In this document: positions 35,675 through 44,779 of the stretch, one piece after another | Position numbering within the stretch: the first letter of the stretch is position 1 | Layout of the letters: each line of letters opens with the position of its first letter | From: Nocardia bovistercoris | GTDB taxonomy: Bacteria; Actinomycetota; Actinomycetes; Mycobacteriales; Mycobacteriaceae | Direction: 5' to 3' | DNA length: 64,000 nucleotides | Assembly: GCF_015674855.1 (NCBI RefSeq) | Contig: NZ_JADMLG010000005.1 | Coordinates: 124,001-188,000, forward strand | Notes under the pieces: generated by a model | Told to the model about the DNA's origin: nothing | The model's database searches: none | What the model saw: only the letters and a program-made list of their open reading frames with translations | Program-made: the position numbers and the translations under genes

Positions 35675-36459
35675 CGGTACTGCACCGTCACCGGCGCGTG
35701 ATCCGACCACCGCAACGCGTAAGTCGCGGCCTTCTCCACAACCGCCTGCTTGGCCCGCCCGGCCACCTCACCCCGCGCCAAGTGGTAATCGATTCTCCAC
35801 CCGGCGTCGTTGTCGTAGGCGCGGCCGCGGTAGGACCACCAGCTGTAGGGGCCCGGCACGCCCGGGTGCAGGGTGCGCACGGTGTCCACGTAGCCCGCGG
35901 CGAGGATGTCGTCGATCCAGGCGCGCTCCCCCGGCAGGAATCCGGCGTTCTTCACGTTGCCTTTCCAGTTCTTGATATCCAGCTCGGTGTGCGCGACATT
36001 CCAGTCGCCGCAGATCACGAAATCGGTGATGCGGGATTTCAGGTGGGCGCCCAGTTCGTTCAGGAATCGGTATTTCTCGTCCTGGAGCGGTGTGTCGGCC
36101 TCGCCGGTGTGCACGTAGACGCTGGCGACGGTGAGGTCTTCGAAATCGGCTTCGACGTAACGTCCCGAGCCGTCGAATTCGGCGCTGCCGAATCCGGTTC
36201 GCACCGCCGTCGGCGCGCGTCTGGACAGGATGCCGACGCCCGCGCGGCCCTTGAGCGCGGGTTCGGCGTGCGACAGATGCCATCCCGACGCGAGTGCCGG
36301 AGCCAGCGCGGCGCGGGTTTGCGCGTCGGTCGCCCTGGTTTCCTGGATACAGATGATGTCGGCTTCCGTGGCCGCCAGCCACTCGAGCATCCCCTTGCCG
36401 ACCTTGCCCGTAGCGGCTCGAACGCCGTTCACGTTCACCGTAGAGATGATATTGGCCAC
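35671..36459 (-). CDS. xthA: Exodeoxyribonuclease III (AP endonuclease)
   Basis: A 262-residue exonuclease III/AP endonuclease for base excision repair. Motifs are NVNGVRA, IQETRAT (metal-binding Glu), GRYVEADF, CGDWNVAHTELD, the GWRIDYHL segment and the C-terminal WSDHAPV with the catalytic His. The GTG at 36459 is preferred because a TACGGT hexamer lies exactly 6 nt upstream; a TTG 15 nt earlier is less likely. The first gene of a three-gene unit with the ribonuclease and barstar genes (4-bp and 1-bp overlaps). Confidence 0.92.
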   Translation of the reverse strand: MANIISTVNVNGVRAATGKVGKGMLEWLAATEADIICIQETRATDAQTRAALAPALASGWHLSHAEPALKGRAGVGILSRRAPTAVRTGFGSAEFDGSGRYVEADFEDLTVASVYVHTGEADTPLQDEKYRFLNELGAHLKSRITDFVICGDWNVAHTELDIKNWKGNVKNAGFLPGERAWIDDILAAGYVDTVRTLHPGVPGPYSWWSYRGRAYDNDAGWRIDYHLARGEVAGRAKQAVVEKAATYALRWSDHAPVTVQYR

Positions 36460-36465
36460 CCTCCG

Positions 36466-36471
36466 ACCGTA
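36466..36471 (-). promoter_or_regulatory. -10 hexamer TACGGT, leaderless xthA start
   Basis: On the minus strand TACGGT-CGGAGG precedes the GTG at 36459. The same CGGAGG would be too close to act as a ribosome site. Confidence 0.6.
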
Positions 36472-36528
36472 CAATGCAGGTCAGACCTTCCCGCCCTCGG
36501 ACCACACGTCCAGGAAGGGGTGACGACG

Positions 36529-37503
36529 ATGACGTCCGACGCCTCAAAGCCAAGGGTCCCCGCCGCGCGCGCCGCCACTCCCGAGAGGGCGGCTCCCGCG
36601 ACCCGTAAGAAGGCCGCCAAGCCGAAACCCGCGGCGGCGAAGGTCGAGCGTTCGCCGCGGCCGAAACCCGGGCGGAAACGCCCGACGCCGACGAAGGCAT
36701 TGCACCTCGGTTCCGGTGACCCACTGCTGCTCCTGCACGGTTTCCTGCTCTCCCCGCACAGCTGGGAACAGACCGCGAGCAGGCTGGCGACCCAGTGCGA
36801 GGTCTTCGCGCCCGCGCTCGCCGGACACTGGGGCAGCGGAGTCGAGACCGGCTGGTCCACCGATGTCTTCGCGCTCGCCGATCGCGTCGAGGCCCAGCTC
36901 GACGAACTCGGTTGGCGCACCTGTCATATCGCGGGCAATTCGCTCGGCGGCTGGGTAGGCATCGAACTCGCGCGGCGCGGCCGGGCACGCACCCTGACTC
37001 TCATCGCACCGGCAGGCGGCTGGGACAAGCCGTCCGTGGCGCAGTTCAGGGTCGGGATGAAATTCCTCTCGCTGTTCCCGCTGCTCGAAATCGGCAAGCG
37101 GATGGAGGGTTTCGCGACGAGCAACCCGGCGGTACGGCGTTTCGCCGCGCTGTGGCTGAGCAAGAACGCCGCGGCGGTGCCGCAGCGCGAGATCGTCGCC
37201 GCGATCATGGCGACGCTGCACTGCGACATCGTGCTCCCGATCCTGCTCGGCGGGTTACGCGGTCCCGCGCTGCGGAATCTGTCCGATCTCACCACGCCGG
37301 TGCGCCTGTTGCTGGCCGAATACGACCGCGTGATACCGAATCGCACCTACGCCCGCCGCTTCCTGCAGGAGCTGCCCGAATCGGCGGACCGCATCCTTGT
37401 CAACGGAGTGGGCCACGTGCCCATGCTGGAGGCGCCCGACCGGATCGCCACCCTCATCGCCGAACACGTGTACGCCAGCCGCACGCGACTGCGCGCGGTC
37501 TGA
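36529..37503 (+). CDS. Alpha/beta-hydrolase with basic Ala/Lys/Pro-rich tail
   Basis: A 324-residue alpha/beta-hydrolase. Residues about 10-58 are an Ala/Lys/Pro/Arg-rich tail (RKKAAKPKPAAAK) resembling histone H1-like tails. The enzyme part has the oxyanion HGFLLSPHSW, nucleophile GNSLGG, acid EYDRVIP and histidine GVGHVPML. ATG at 36529 is 8 nt after AGGAAGGGG; a GTG at 36520 is an alternative. Substrate unknown. The tail could bind nucleic acid or acidic envelope polymers; no evidence here decides. Confidence 0.82.
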   Translation: MTSDASKPRVPAARAATPERAAPATRKKAAKPKPAAAKVERSPRPKPGRKRPTPTKALHLGSGDPLLLLHGFLLSPHSWEQTASRLATQCEVFAPALAGHWGSGVETGWSTDVFALADRVEAQLDELGWRTCHIAGNSLGGWVGIELARRGRARTLTLIAPAGGWDKPSVAQFRVGMKFLSLFPLLEIGKRMEGFATSNPAVRRFAALWLSKNAAAVPQREIVAAIMATLHCDIVLPILLGGLRGPALRNLSDLTTPVRLLLAEYDRVIPNRTYARRFLQELPESADRILVNGVGHVPMLEAPDRIATLIAEHVYASRTRLRAV

Positions 37504-37605
37504 CCTCGCCCGAGGTTCGGGCATTACCCGGAACCACCGTGCGGCAGGCCCTTCCCGCGTCGCGCGCTCGGCGCGGGTCGGCGAGCTGCCTCGGACCGGG
37601 ACGGA

Positions 37606-38865
37606 CTACGTCCCAGCAGGTATGTCACCCTGCGGGTCGTGGGCGCGCCCGCGCCGCGCGACCGCGACGGTCACGGTGAACAGCGTCAACCCGAGCACCG
37701 CCAAGCAGGCCCCGACCACCGCGGGTGCGGTGTACCCGAGACCCGCCGCGATCACCATACCGCCCAGCCATGCCCCCGCGGCGTTCGCGATATTCAGCGC
37801 GGCGTGATTGAGCGCGGCCGCGAGCGTCTGGGCGTCGGCGGCCACGTCCATGAGACGGGTCTGCAAGCCGGGCGCCAACGCCGCGCCCGACGCGCCGATC
37901 AGGAACGCGCCGACGGCCGCGCTCACCGGGTGATGGGCCGCGGCGACGAATCCGGCGAGGATCACCACCATCGCGATCATCGCCAGGTAGATCGCCCGGT
38001 CGCTGCCGCGCTCGGCGAGGACACTGCCGCGATCGGCGAGGACGCCGCCCACGATGTTGCCCGCGACCATGCCGAGCCCGAACAACATCAACACGATCGG
38101 AACGAGCCCGAGCGACATGCCTGCCACGTCGGTCAGCGTGGTGGTGATGTAGGTGTACACGGCGAACATGCCGCCGAAGCCGACCGCGCCGACCGCCAAG
38201 GTCAGCAGCACCTGCGGACGGCGCAGCGCACCCATCTCGGTGCGCGGGTCGGTGATCCTGATCCCCGTGAGTTCGGGAACGAAACGCAGCAGGGCCAGCA
38301 CGGTGGCCACGCCGATCAGCGCCACCACCACGTAGGCATTGCGCCAACCGAGGTGCTGGCCGAGCCAGGTCGCTGCGGGAACGCCGACGACGTTGGCGGC
38401 GCTCAATCCCAGCATAACCGCGGCTACCGCCTTCGCGCGCTGCCCGACGGGGGCGAGGGTGGCCGCAGCGAGCGACGCGACGCCGAAATACGCGCCGTGC
38501 GGCAGGCCGGAAACGAAGCGCGCAAGTACCAGCGGCACGAAACTCGGGGCGAGTACGGTCGCGATATTTCCCACGGTGAAGGCTGCCATCAAGGCGACGA
38601 GCAAACGTTTGCGCGGCATTCGAGCACACAGCGAGGCAATCAGTGGCGCGCCGATCACCACGCCGAGAGCGTAGGCGGAAACCGCATGTCCCGCAGTCGG
38701 CTCCGAGACATTCATGGCTTGCGAGATATCCGGTAGCAAACCCATGGTGACGAATTCGGTCGTCCCGATTCCGAAGCCGCCGAGCGCCAGGGCGAGCATG
38801 GCGGGGATATGCCAGTCGGTCCGGTCGGCGGACACGCTCGGCGGCGTGGCGAGGGGGCTGGTCAC
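37606..38865 (-). CDS. MFS transporter, 12-helix DHA1/AraJ family
   Basis: A 419-residue exporter of the AraJ/Cmx-like branch: GFGIGTTEFVTMGLLPDI in helix 1 is diagnostic, with RMPRKRLL as the motif A loop and SGLPHGAYFGVAS in helix 4. Twelve helices are expected. The GTG at 38865 is chosen because the upstream 31 codons are not membrane-like. A short internal duplication (VLADRGS then VLAERGS) lies in the central loop. Members export chloramphenicol, sugars or small drugs; the substrate here is unknown. Convergent with the hydrolase gene. Confidence 0.85.
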   Translation of the reverse strand: MTSPLATPPSVSADRTDWHIPAMLALALGGFGIGTTEFVTMGLLPDISQAMNVSEPTAGHAVSAYALGVVIGAPLIASLCARMPRKRLLVALMAAFTVGNIATVLAPSFVPLVLARFVSGLPHGAYFGVASLAAATLAPVGQRAKAVAAVMLGLSAANVVGVPAATWLGQHLGWRNAYVVVALIGVATVLALLRFVPELTGIRITDPRTEMGALRRPQVLLTLAVGAVGFGGMFAVYTYITTTLTDVAGMSLGLVPIVLMLFGLGMVAGNIVGGVLADRGSVLAERGSDRAIYLAMIAMVVILAGFVAAAHHPVSAAVGAFLIGASGAALAPGLQTRLMDVAADAQTLAAALNHAALNIANAAGAWLGGMVIAAGLGYTAPAVVGACLAVLGLTLFTVTVAVARRGRAHDPQGDIPAGT

Positions 38866-38942
38866 GTATTCGTGTAACCGGCGCGGCGCGACGATCCTTT
38901 CCGCGCTCGACGTGAGTTCGCCCACCGCGCCCGGACACACCT

Positions 38943-39013
38943 CGGGCACCCGTGCCACCGTGCGGTGGGGCGGGTGCCCGTATCGGTCCGGCGCTGGGAT
39001 GCCCCAGCGCCGG
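38943..39013 (-). terminator. Double hairpin downstream of icd
   Basis: A nested hairpin with 10-bp outer arms (CGGGCACCCG at 38943, CGGGTGCCCG at 38971) and CCACC/GGTGG inside, and a second with 11-bp perfect arms (38988-38998 with 39003-39013) and ATGC loop. They lie 34-105 bp past the icd stop on the minus strand. Confidence 0.7.
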
Positions 39014-39047
39014 TGCGGGGTGAGCGCGGCGGCTCGCCCCGTTCGGC

Positions 39048-40265
39048 TCAGCGCAGCGCGCGGGCCAGGTTCTCGTCGAGCGCGCCGAGGAATTCCTCGG
39101 TGGTCAGGTACCCCTGGTCGCCGCCGACGAGCAGCGCGAGGTCCTTGGTCATCTGACCGCCCTCGACGGTCTTGATGACGACATCCTCGAGGGTCTGCGC
39201 GAAGCCGATGACCTCGGGGGTGTTGTCGAGCTTGCCGCGATGCTCGAGCCCGCGCGTCCAGGCGAAGATCGACGCGATCGGGTTGGTCGAGGTGGGCTTG
39301 CCCTGCTGGTGCTGACGGTAGTGCCGGGTGACGGTGCCGTGCGCGGCCTCGGCCTCGCAGGTCCTGCCGTCCGGGGTGAGCAGCACCGAGGTCATCAGGC
39401 CGAGCGAGCCGAAGCCCTGGGCCACGGTGTCGGACTGCACGTCGCCGTCGTAGTTCTTACATGCCCAGACGTAGCCGCCCTCCCACTTCATGGAGGAGGC
39501 GACCATGTCGTCGATGAGGCGGTGTTCGTAGGTCAGGCCGGCCGCGTCGAACTGGGTCTTGAACTCCGCGTCGAACACCTCCTGGAAGGTGTCCTTGAAC
39601 ATGCCGTCGTACGCCTTGAGGATGGTGTTCTTGGTCGACATGTAGACCGGGTAGTTCTGCTGCAGCCCGTAGTTGAAGGACGCGCGCGCGAAATCCTCGA
39701 TGGATTTCTTGAAGTTGTACATGCCCATGACGACGCCGCCGTCCTCGGGCATCTTCACGACCTCGTGCACGATCGGCTCGCTGCCGTCGTCCGGGGTGAA
39801 GGTGAGGGTGACGGTGCCGCCCTGGAAGACCTTGAAATCGGTCGCGCGGTACTGGTCGCCGAACGCGTGACGGCCGATGATGATCGGCTTGGTCCAGCCG
39901 GGCACCAGGCGCGGGACGTTGGAGATGATGATCGGCGCGCGGAAGATGGTGCCGCCGAGGATGTTGCGGATGGTGCCGTTGGGGGAACGCCACATCTTCT
40001 TGAGGCCGAACTCCTCGACCCTGGCCTCGTCCGGGGTGATCGTCGCGCATTTGACGCCGACGCCGTGTTCCTTGATGGCGTTGGCCGCGTCGATGGTGAC
40101 CTGGTCGTCCGTCTTGTCCCGGTACTCGATGCCGAGGTCGTAGTACTCGAGGTTCACGTCGAGATAGGGGTGGATCAGCTTGTCCTTGATGAACTGCCAG
40201 ATGATCCTGGTCATCTCGTCGCCGTCGAGCTCTACGACGGTGCCTTCAACCTTGATCTTGGACAT
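39048..40265 (-). CDS. icd: NADP-dependent isocitrate dehydrogenase, homodimeric type
   Basis: A 405-residue eukaryote-like NADP-ICDH matching Rv3339c (icd1), oxidatively decarboxylating isocitrate to 2-oxoglutarate. Substrate and metal residues are in KSPNGT-like [26 protein letters not shown] (metal Asp) and [11 protein letters not shown] with [12 protein letters not shown] for cofactor. A GAGGAGGAC ribosome site precedes the ATG. It lies at the end of a 595-bp non-coding stretch that carries its promoter. Confidence 0.96.
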   Translation of the reverse strand: MSKIKVEGTVVELDGDEMTRIIWQFIKDKLIHPYLDVNLEYYDLGIEYRDKTDDQVTIDAANAIKEHGVGVKCATITPDEARVEEFGLKKMWRSPNGTIRNILGGTIFRAPIIISNVPRLVPGWTKPIIIGRHAFGDQYRATDFKVFQGGTVTLTFTPDDGSEPIVHEVVKMPEDGGVVMGMYNFKKSIEDFARASFNYGLQQNYPVYMSTKNTILKAYDGMFKDTFQEVFDAEFKTQFDAAGLTYEHRLIDDMVASSMKWEGGYVWACKNYDGDVQSDTVAQGFGSLGLMTSVLLTPDGRTCEAEAAHGTVTRHYRQHQQGKPTSTNPIASIFAWTRGLEHRGKLDNTPEVIGFAQTLEDVVIKTVEGGQMTKDLALLVGGDQGYLTTEEFLGALDENLARALR

Positions 40266-40860
40266 GGATCTTCGTGTCCTCCTCGGATGGTGCCCTCATT
40301 GCACGGCCGGGCGAACACGCTTGTGAGCGGGCCCCAGCTGTTCCAACAGACAACGTATATGTCCCGTCTGGTCGGCGGGACGTGTGGTGCAAACATGACA
40401 AGCGTACTGCTGGTCCCGCCCTCACCGCGCGGGGAGGTGCCACTGTGCGTAACCTCGCAGCGTACCGGTTCGAGCCGAGAAATTGTTACCCGCAAGTAAT
40501 TTCAACCGCACCAACCCCGCAGAACGCCGGTCACGGCAACATCGAAGGCCGGCCGAACACAACGCACCGCCACCGCTCGGTACCCCCAAGCCTCCCCTTC
40601 CAAGCCCCACCCGACCACCAGAGCGCGAGCCCGACGAGCGCCGGTTCGCGGCCGTCTCGCGTCCCAGCGGTCGATACGATGCGACGAAGGAGCAAGTATC
40701 GACCGCTGGGACGCGAGACTCCCAGGGCCGCGAACCCGCGGCGACGAAGTCGCCGCCAATAAACAGAGCCGCTGTGAAAGTTCCGCGCGTTACCCGCCCA
40801 CCCTCTCACCGGCGGATCCCATGACGAAGAGCCGCGCCCAAGATCCGCCACGAACCCGAC
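40266..40860. other. Non-coding region between a DHA2 pump and icd
   Basis: 595 bp with no convincing gene. It includes the icd leader (40266-40330), a moderately AT-rich part around 40480-40510 (TTGTTACCCGCAAGTAATTT) that may hold the icd promoter, and the long inverted repeat at 40643-40736. Frames here are short, overlap on both strands and use rare codons. Confidence 0.6.
40643..40736. repeat. Long perfect inverted repeat (24-bp inner, 11-bp outer arms)
   Basis: Inner arms at 40654-40677 and 40696-40719 are perfectly complementary over 24 bp (start GTCTCGCGTCCCAGC). Outer arms GGTTCGCGGCC (40643-40653) and GGCCGCGAACC (40726-40736) continue the pairing after a 6-nt bulge. The loop is 18 nt (40678-40695). 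It could be a terminator for the minus-strand pump gene ending at 40861, a small structured RNA, or a palindromic mobile repeat. Confidence 0.85.
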
Positions 40861-42354
40861 TCAAACAGGCAACGCCGCCCCCACCTCGCTCTCCGCCCCC
40901 TCGATCAGATTCTCAGGCTTGTCCCGAATCATCAGAGCGATGATCGGAATCGCAGCGAGAAAGAACCCCGCCCCCGCATAGAACGCCACGTCATAACTGT
41001 GGATAGACGCACGCGCGGCCAAGTCCGAGACCCCGGGATTATCCGTCACATAATCTTTCGCAGCCTGCACAGAAACGGTAGTGAGCAGCGCCGTACCGAC
41101 CGCCCCGCCAACCTGCTGCGCCGCGTTGAGCAGCGCGCTGGCCACGCCCGAATCCGCCGCGTCGACCTGATGCAACGCCACCGCCTGCATCCCGACGAAC
41201 AGCGGCCCCATACCGAGCGCGATCAAACTCTGCGCGGGCAACACCGCGAGCGCATAACTGTCCCCGAGCCCGAGCTGAGCCAGCCAGAGCAACCCGACGA
41301 CACCGAGGACCGCCCCCGCCAGCATGAGCGGCCGCGGACCGATCCGCGGCAGCAACGTACTGGTGACGCCCGCGGACACGGCGATCCCGATCGGGAACGG
41401 CAAGAAGGCGACACCCGCCTGCAGCGGGCTGTAACCGTGGATGTTCTGGAAGTAGAAACTCAGGAACAGGAACATCGCGAACATGGCGATCGGTATGAGC
41501 AGCGCCACCAGCAGTGCGCCACCGCGGTTGATCTCACCCGGAATCCGCAGCGGAAGCAGCGGATTCTCCGACCGCCGCTCCACCCCGACGAACACCGCGA
41601 GCAGCACGACACCGACCGCGAGCAGACCGAGGGTGGCGGGCGAGGTCCAGCCGTGCTCGGCGGCGCGGCTGAATCCGTAGACGATCGAGATCAAGCCGAC
41701 GGTCACGGTGACGGCCCCGGGTATGTCGTACCCACCGGTGCGCGGGGCCGGAACATCCCTGGCGACGAACAGCAGCGCCCCGACCACCGCGATGGCCGCG
41801 ATAGGCGCGTTGACCAGCAGCGTCCAGCGCCACGATACGTATTCGGTGAGCGCGCCGCCCGCGAGCATGCCGATCGCCGCGCCGCCCGCGGAGACGCCCG
41901 CGAACACCGAGAGCGCGGTGGCGCGTTCGCGCGCTTCGGTGAAGGTGACCGAGAGCAGTGACAGCGCGGCCGGTGCGAGCAGCGCCGCGAACGCCCCCTG
42001 GAAGCCGCGGCCGACGAAGAGCTGGCCGCCGTTCTGCGCGAGTCCTGCCAGCGCCGAGGCGGCGGCGAAGCCGACGAGTCCGATCATGAACATGCGGCGG
42101 CGGCCGAGGTAGTCGGCCATGCGGCCGCCGAGCAGGAGCAGGCCGCCGAAGATCAGCGTGTATGCGGTGAGCATCCACTGGGTGTTGCCGTCGCTGATGT
42201 CGAGGTCGCGCTGGGCGAAGGGCAGTGCGATGGTCACGATGGTCGCGTCGAGAACCACGATGAGCTGGGCGAACGCGATGACGGCCAAGGCGAGCCAGCG
42301 AGCCGGACTCCCCCGCCGCTGTGCTGTTTCGGCCGCTTGTGCGGTGTCGGACAT
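40861..42354 (-). CDS. MFS drug transporter, DHA2 (14-helix) family
   Basis: A 497-residue EmrB/QacA-type exporter. Motif D1 reads LDATIVTIALP, motif A is GGRMADYLGRRRM, and motif C is in AAIGMLAGGALTEY. The last 35 residues are cytosolic and acidic. An AGGAGA site precedes the ATG. It is divergent from a TetR gene across a 145-bp gap with a palindromic operator candidate, the standard layout for a self-regulated pump. Confidence 0.9.
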   Translation of the reverse strand: MSDTAQAAETAQRRGSPARWLALAVIAFAQLIVVLDATIVTIALPFAQRDLDISDGNTQWMLTAYTLIFGGLLLLGGRMADYLGRRRMFMIGLVGFAAASALAGLAQNGGQLFVGRGFQGAFAALLAPAALSLLSVTFTEARERATALSVFAGVSAGGAAIGMLAGGALTEYVSWRWTLLVNAPIAAIAVVGALLFVARDVPAPRTGGYDIPGAVTVTVGLISIVYGFSRAAEHGWTSPATLGLLAVGVVLLAVFVGVERRSENPLLPLRIPGEINRGGALLVALLIPIAMFAMFLFLSFYFQNIHGYSPLQAGVAFLPFPIGIAVSAGVTSTLLPRIGPRPLMLAGAVLGVVGLLWLAQLGLGDSYALAVLPAQSLIALGMGPLFVGMQAVALHQVDAADSGVASALLNAAQQVGGAVGTALLTTVSVQAAKDYVTDNPGVSDLAARASIHSYDVAFYAGAGFFLAAIPIIALMIRDKPENLIEGAESEVGAALPV

Positions 42355-42437
42355 GCGGATCTCCTGGTTGGAAGGTCTCGAACTGGGGATGACGTCCGGT
42401 CAATCCTGTCACCAAGCGACAATTGGCGTCAACAGAA

Positions 42438-42458
42438 AAATGTCGCAGTCAGACATTT
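42438..42458. promoter_or_regulatory. Candidate TetR operator between pump and regulator
   Basis: A palindrome with 7-bp arms AAATGTC and GACATTT and a 7-nt spacer. An overlapping CATTTG/CAAATG pair extends it to about 42474. It lies in an AT-rich divergent promoter region, 30 bp before the tetR -10. Confidence 0.65.
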
Positions 42459-42487
42459 GACTCCCACAGACAAATGCCTGAATGCGA

Positions 42488-42493
42488 TACAGT
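42488..42493 (+). promoter_or_regulatory. -10 hexamer TACAGT, leaderless tetR start
   Basis: TACAGT is followed by AGGATG and the ATG at 42500. This favours the third in-frame ATG as the true start. Confidence 0.6.
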
Positions 42494-42499
42494 AGGATG

Positions 42500-43201
42500 A
42501 TGCTCGACTCATCAGCGCCGATCGAGGTGGTCGCCGACGCCGTGCGCTCGGGCGCACCCCGCGTGAGCCTGCGTGAGCGCAAGAAGCGGCAGACCCGCGC
42601 CAGAATCATCGAAGTGGCGCTCGACCTGTGCGAGATCAAAGGGTTCGAGGCCACCACCGTCGAACAGATCGCGCACGGCGCCGACGTCTCACCGCGCACC
42701 GTGAACCGCTACTTCGACACCAAAGAGGACATCGTCCTGGGCACCCTCGACGCATTCGGCGACGCGATCGCCTGCGCCCTCGCGGCCCAACCGAGGACCG
42801 ACAGCGATCTGCGCGCCCTGTGCAACGCCTATCTGCACATGATCGAACGGGCCGCGAGCAGCGACGACGACCTGTCCTTCCGCCGTTTCCAACAGACCCA
42901 GCGAATCGCCCGCACCAGCCCGACGGTCAATGCTCGACTGCTGGAATACGGCGAGACGAAGAACACGATGATCACCACGGTGCTGGCCGAACGCACCGGA
43001 AAGTCGCCGGAAGCGCTGTGCGTGCGACTGGTGGTCGCGACCTGGCAGATGCTGTGTCACGTCGCGCTCGCCCAGTCCGAGGAGGTGCTCGTGCACGGCG
43101 AGCCCCAGGTCGCGGCACATGCGGCGCGCATCGCCGTCGTCGACGCCTACAACGAGCTCTGCCGGATCTGCGCGCATCCGATACCGGCCGACTCGATGTG
43201 A
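42500..43201 (+). CDS. TetR-family regulator of the divergent DHA2 pump
   Basis: A 233-residue TetR regulator with HTH at about 25-72 (SLRERKKRQTRARIIEVALD, then SPRTVNRYFDTKEDI). The C-terminal half is a MftR/AcrR-like ligand domain. Divergent orientation and the shared palindrome imply control of the 40861-42354 pump and of itself. ATGs at 42482 and 42497 are alternatives. A SAM-IV riboswitch begins about 50 bp after its stop. Confidence 0.88.
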   Translation: MLDSSAPIEVVADAVRSGAPRVSLRERKKRQTRARIIEVALDLCEIKGFEATTVEQIAHGADVSPRTVNRYFDTKEDIVLGTLDAFGDAIACALAAQPRTDSDLRALCNAYLHMIERAASSDDDLSFRRFQQTQRIARTSPTVNARLLEYGETKNTMITTVLAERTGKSPEALCVRLVVATWQMLCHVALAQSEEVLVHGEPQVAAHAARIAVVDAYNELCRICAHPIPADSM

Positions 43202-43249
43202 TCTCTCGGACAGATTTTCGGCGTCGACCGACTGCCGGCTATCATGTCC

Positions 43250-43360
43250 CTCAGGTCATGAGTGCCAGCGCCAAGCCCCGGCTCGCTGGACGGCAACCCT
43301 CCAGCTGCGGTGGGGTGCTCCGGGTGATGACCGGGCTCCCGAAGGTCGGGAGCAAGCGCG
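43250..43360 (+). promoter_or_regulatory. SAM-IV riboswitch upstream of metY
   Basis: The core matches the actinobacterial SAM-IV class: GGTCAT (43254-43259) pairs with ATGACC (43327-43332) to close the multibranch core, inside which CCAGCG...CGCTGG and the GGCAACCCTCCA segment are visible; a following hairpin GCTCCCGA/TCGGGAGC (43335-43353) and AAGCGCG tail form the class-specific pseudoknot region. It binds S-adenosylmethionine and lies about 90 nt before metY, so high SAM should lower metY-metX expression. Confidence 0.92.
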
Positions 43361-43450
43361 CTGTTCAGGAGGTTCCCCGAAATGTGTTGTCGTCCTTCGC
43401 CCCTGACGCGATAACCGTCGAGTCCGGCGAACAACATCCTTGGAGCACAC

Positions 43451-44779
43451 ATGAGCGACCCCACCGCGTCTGCGACAGATCCCGCCACTTGGTCATTCGA
43501 GACCAAGCAGGTGCACGCGGGGCAGGCCCCCGACCAGGCCACCGGCGCGCGCGCACTGCCGATCTACCAGACCACCTCCTACGCCTTCCGCGACACCGAC
43601 CACGCCGCGGCGCTGTTCGGTCTGGCCGAACCCGGCAACATCTACACCCGGATCATGAACCCAACCCAGGACGTGGTCGAGCAGCGCATCGCGGCGCTCG
43701 AGGGTGGCGTGGCGGCGCTGCTGCTGTCCTCGGGGCAGGCCGCGGAAACCTTCGCGATCCTCAACCTGGCCTCCGCCGGTGACCACATCGTCTCCAGTCC
43801 GCACCTCTACGGCGGCACCTACAACCTGTTCCACTACACGCTGCCCAAACTCGGCATCGACGTCTCCTTCGTCACCGATCCCGACGATCTCGCGCAGTGG
43901 CGGGCCGCGATCCGGCCCAACACCAAGGCCGTCTACGGCGAGACCATCGCCAACCCGAGCAGCGCCATCTTCGACATCCGCGGCATCGCCGACGTCGCGC
44001 ACGCGGCGGGCGTGCCGCTCATCGTCGACAACACCGTCGCGACCCCGTACCTCATCCAGCCGCTCGCGCACGGCGCCGACATCGTCGTGCACTCCGCGAC
44101 CAAGTACTTGGGCGGACACGGCGCGGCCATCGCGGGCGTCATCGTCGACGGCGGCGGCTTCGACTGGACGGTGCGCGACGAGAACGGCGCCTCCCGCTTC
44201 CCCGGCTTCACCACCCCCGACCCCAGCTACCACGGCGCGGTCTTCGCCGATCTCGGCGCACCGGCCTTCGCGCTCAAGGCGCGCGTCCAACTGCTGCGCG
44301 ACCTGGGTTCGGCGGTGTCGCCGTTCAACGCCTTCCTCATCGCCCAGGGTCTGGAGACCCTGAGCCTGCGGGTCGAGCGGCACGTCGCCAATGCGGTGGC
44401 CGTCGCCGAATTCCTGGCCGGGCACGAGGATGTCGTCGCCGTCCACTACGCCGGGCTCCCCGACTCGCCGTGGCACGCGCGGGCCGCTGAGCTGGCGCCC
44501 AAGGGCGCGGGTGCGATCGTCGCCTTCGAACTGCGCGGCGGCGTCGACGCGGGCAAGCGCTTCGTGGACGCGCTCACCCTGCACAGCCACGTCGCCAATA
44601 TCGGTGACGTGCGGTCGCTGGTGATCCATCCGGCCTCGACCACGCATTCGCAGCTGACGCCCGAGGAACAGCGCGCGGCGGGCGTCACGCCGGGTCTGGT
44701 CCGGCTCGCCGTCGGCATCGAAGGCATCGACGACATCCTGGCCGACCTACGCGCCGGTTTCGCGGCAGCCGCGACGTGA
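43451..44779 (+). CDS. metY: O-acetylhomoserine sulfhydrylase
   Basis: A 442-residue PLP enzyme of the Cys/Met metabolism family (M. tuberculosis Rv3340, named metC there). It makes homocysteine from O-acetylhomoserine and sulfide. The PLP lysine lies in [11 protein letters not shown]; other cofactor contacts are [16 protein letters not shown] and the Asp of VDNTVATPY. Length is typical of sulfhydrylases (longer than cystathionine enzymes). A TTGGAG site precedes the ATG. Its stop overlaps the metX GTG by 4 bp. Confidence 0.95.
   Translation: MSDPTASATDPATWSFETKQVHAGQAPDQATGARALPIYQTTSYAFRDTDHAAALFGLAEPGNIYTRIMNPTQDVVEQRIAALEGGVAALLLSSGQAAETFAILNLASAGDHIVSSPHLYGGTYNLFHYTLPKLGIDVSFVTDPDDLAQWRAAIRPNTKAVYGETIANPSSAIFDIRGIADVAHAAGVPLIVDNTVATPYLIQPLAHGADIVVHSATKYLGGHGAAIAGVIVDGGGFDWTVRDENGASRFPGFTTPDPSYHGAVFADLGAPAFALKARVQLLRDLGSAVSPFNAFLIAQGLETLSLRVERHVANAVAVAEFLAGHEDVVAVHYAGLPDSPWHARAAELAPKGAGAIVAFELRGGVDAGKRFVDALTLHSHVANIGDVRSLVIHPASTTHSQLTPEEQRAAGVTPGLVRLAVGIEGIDDILADLRAGFAAAAT

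Noticed and set aside
40480..40851. Small frames on both strands of the icd upstream region
   Set aside because: They overlap each other and the long inverted repeat, have no ribosome sites and no recognisable product.
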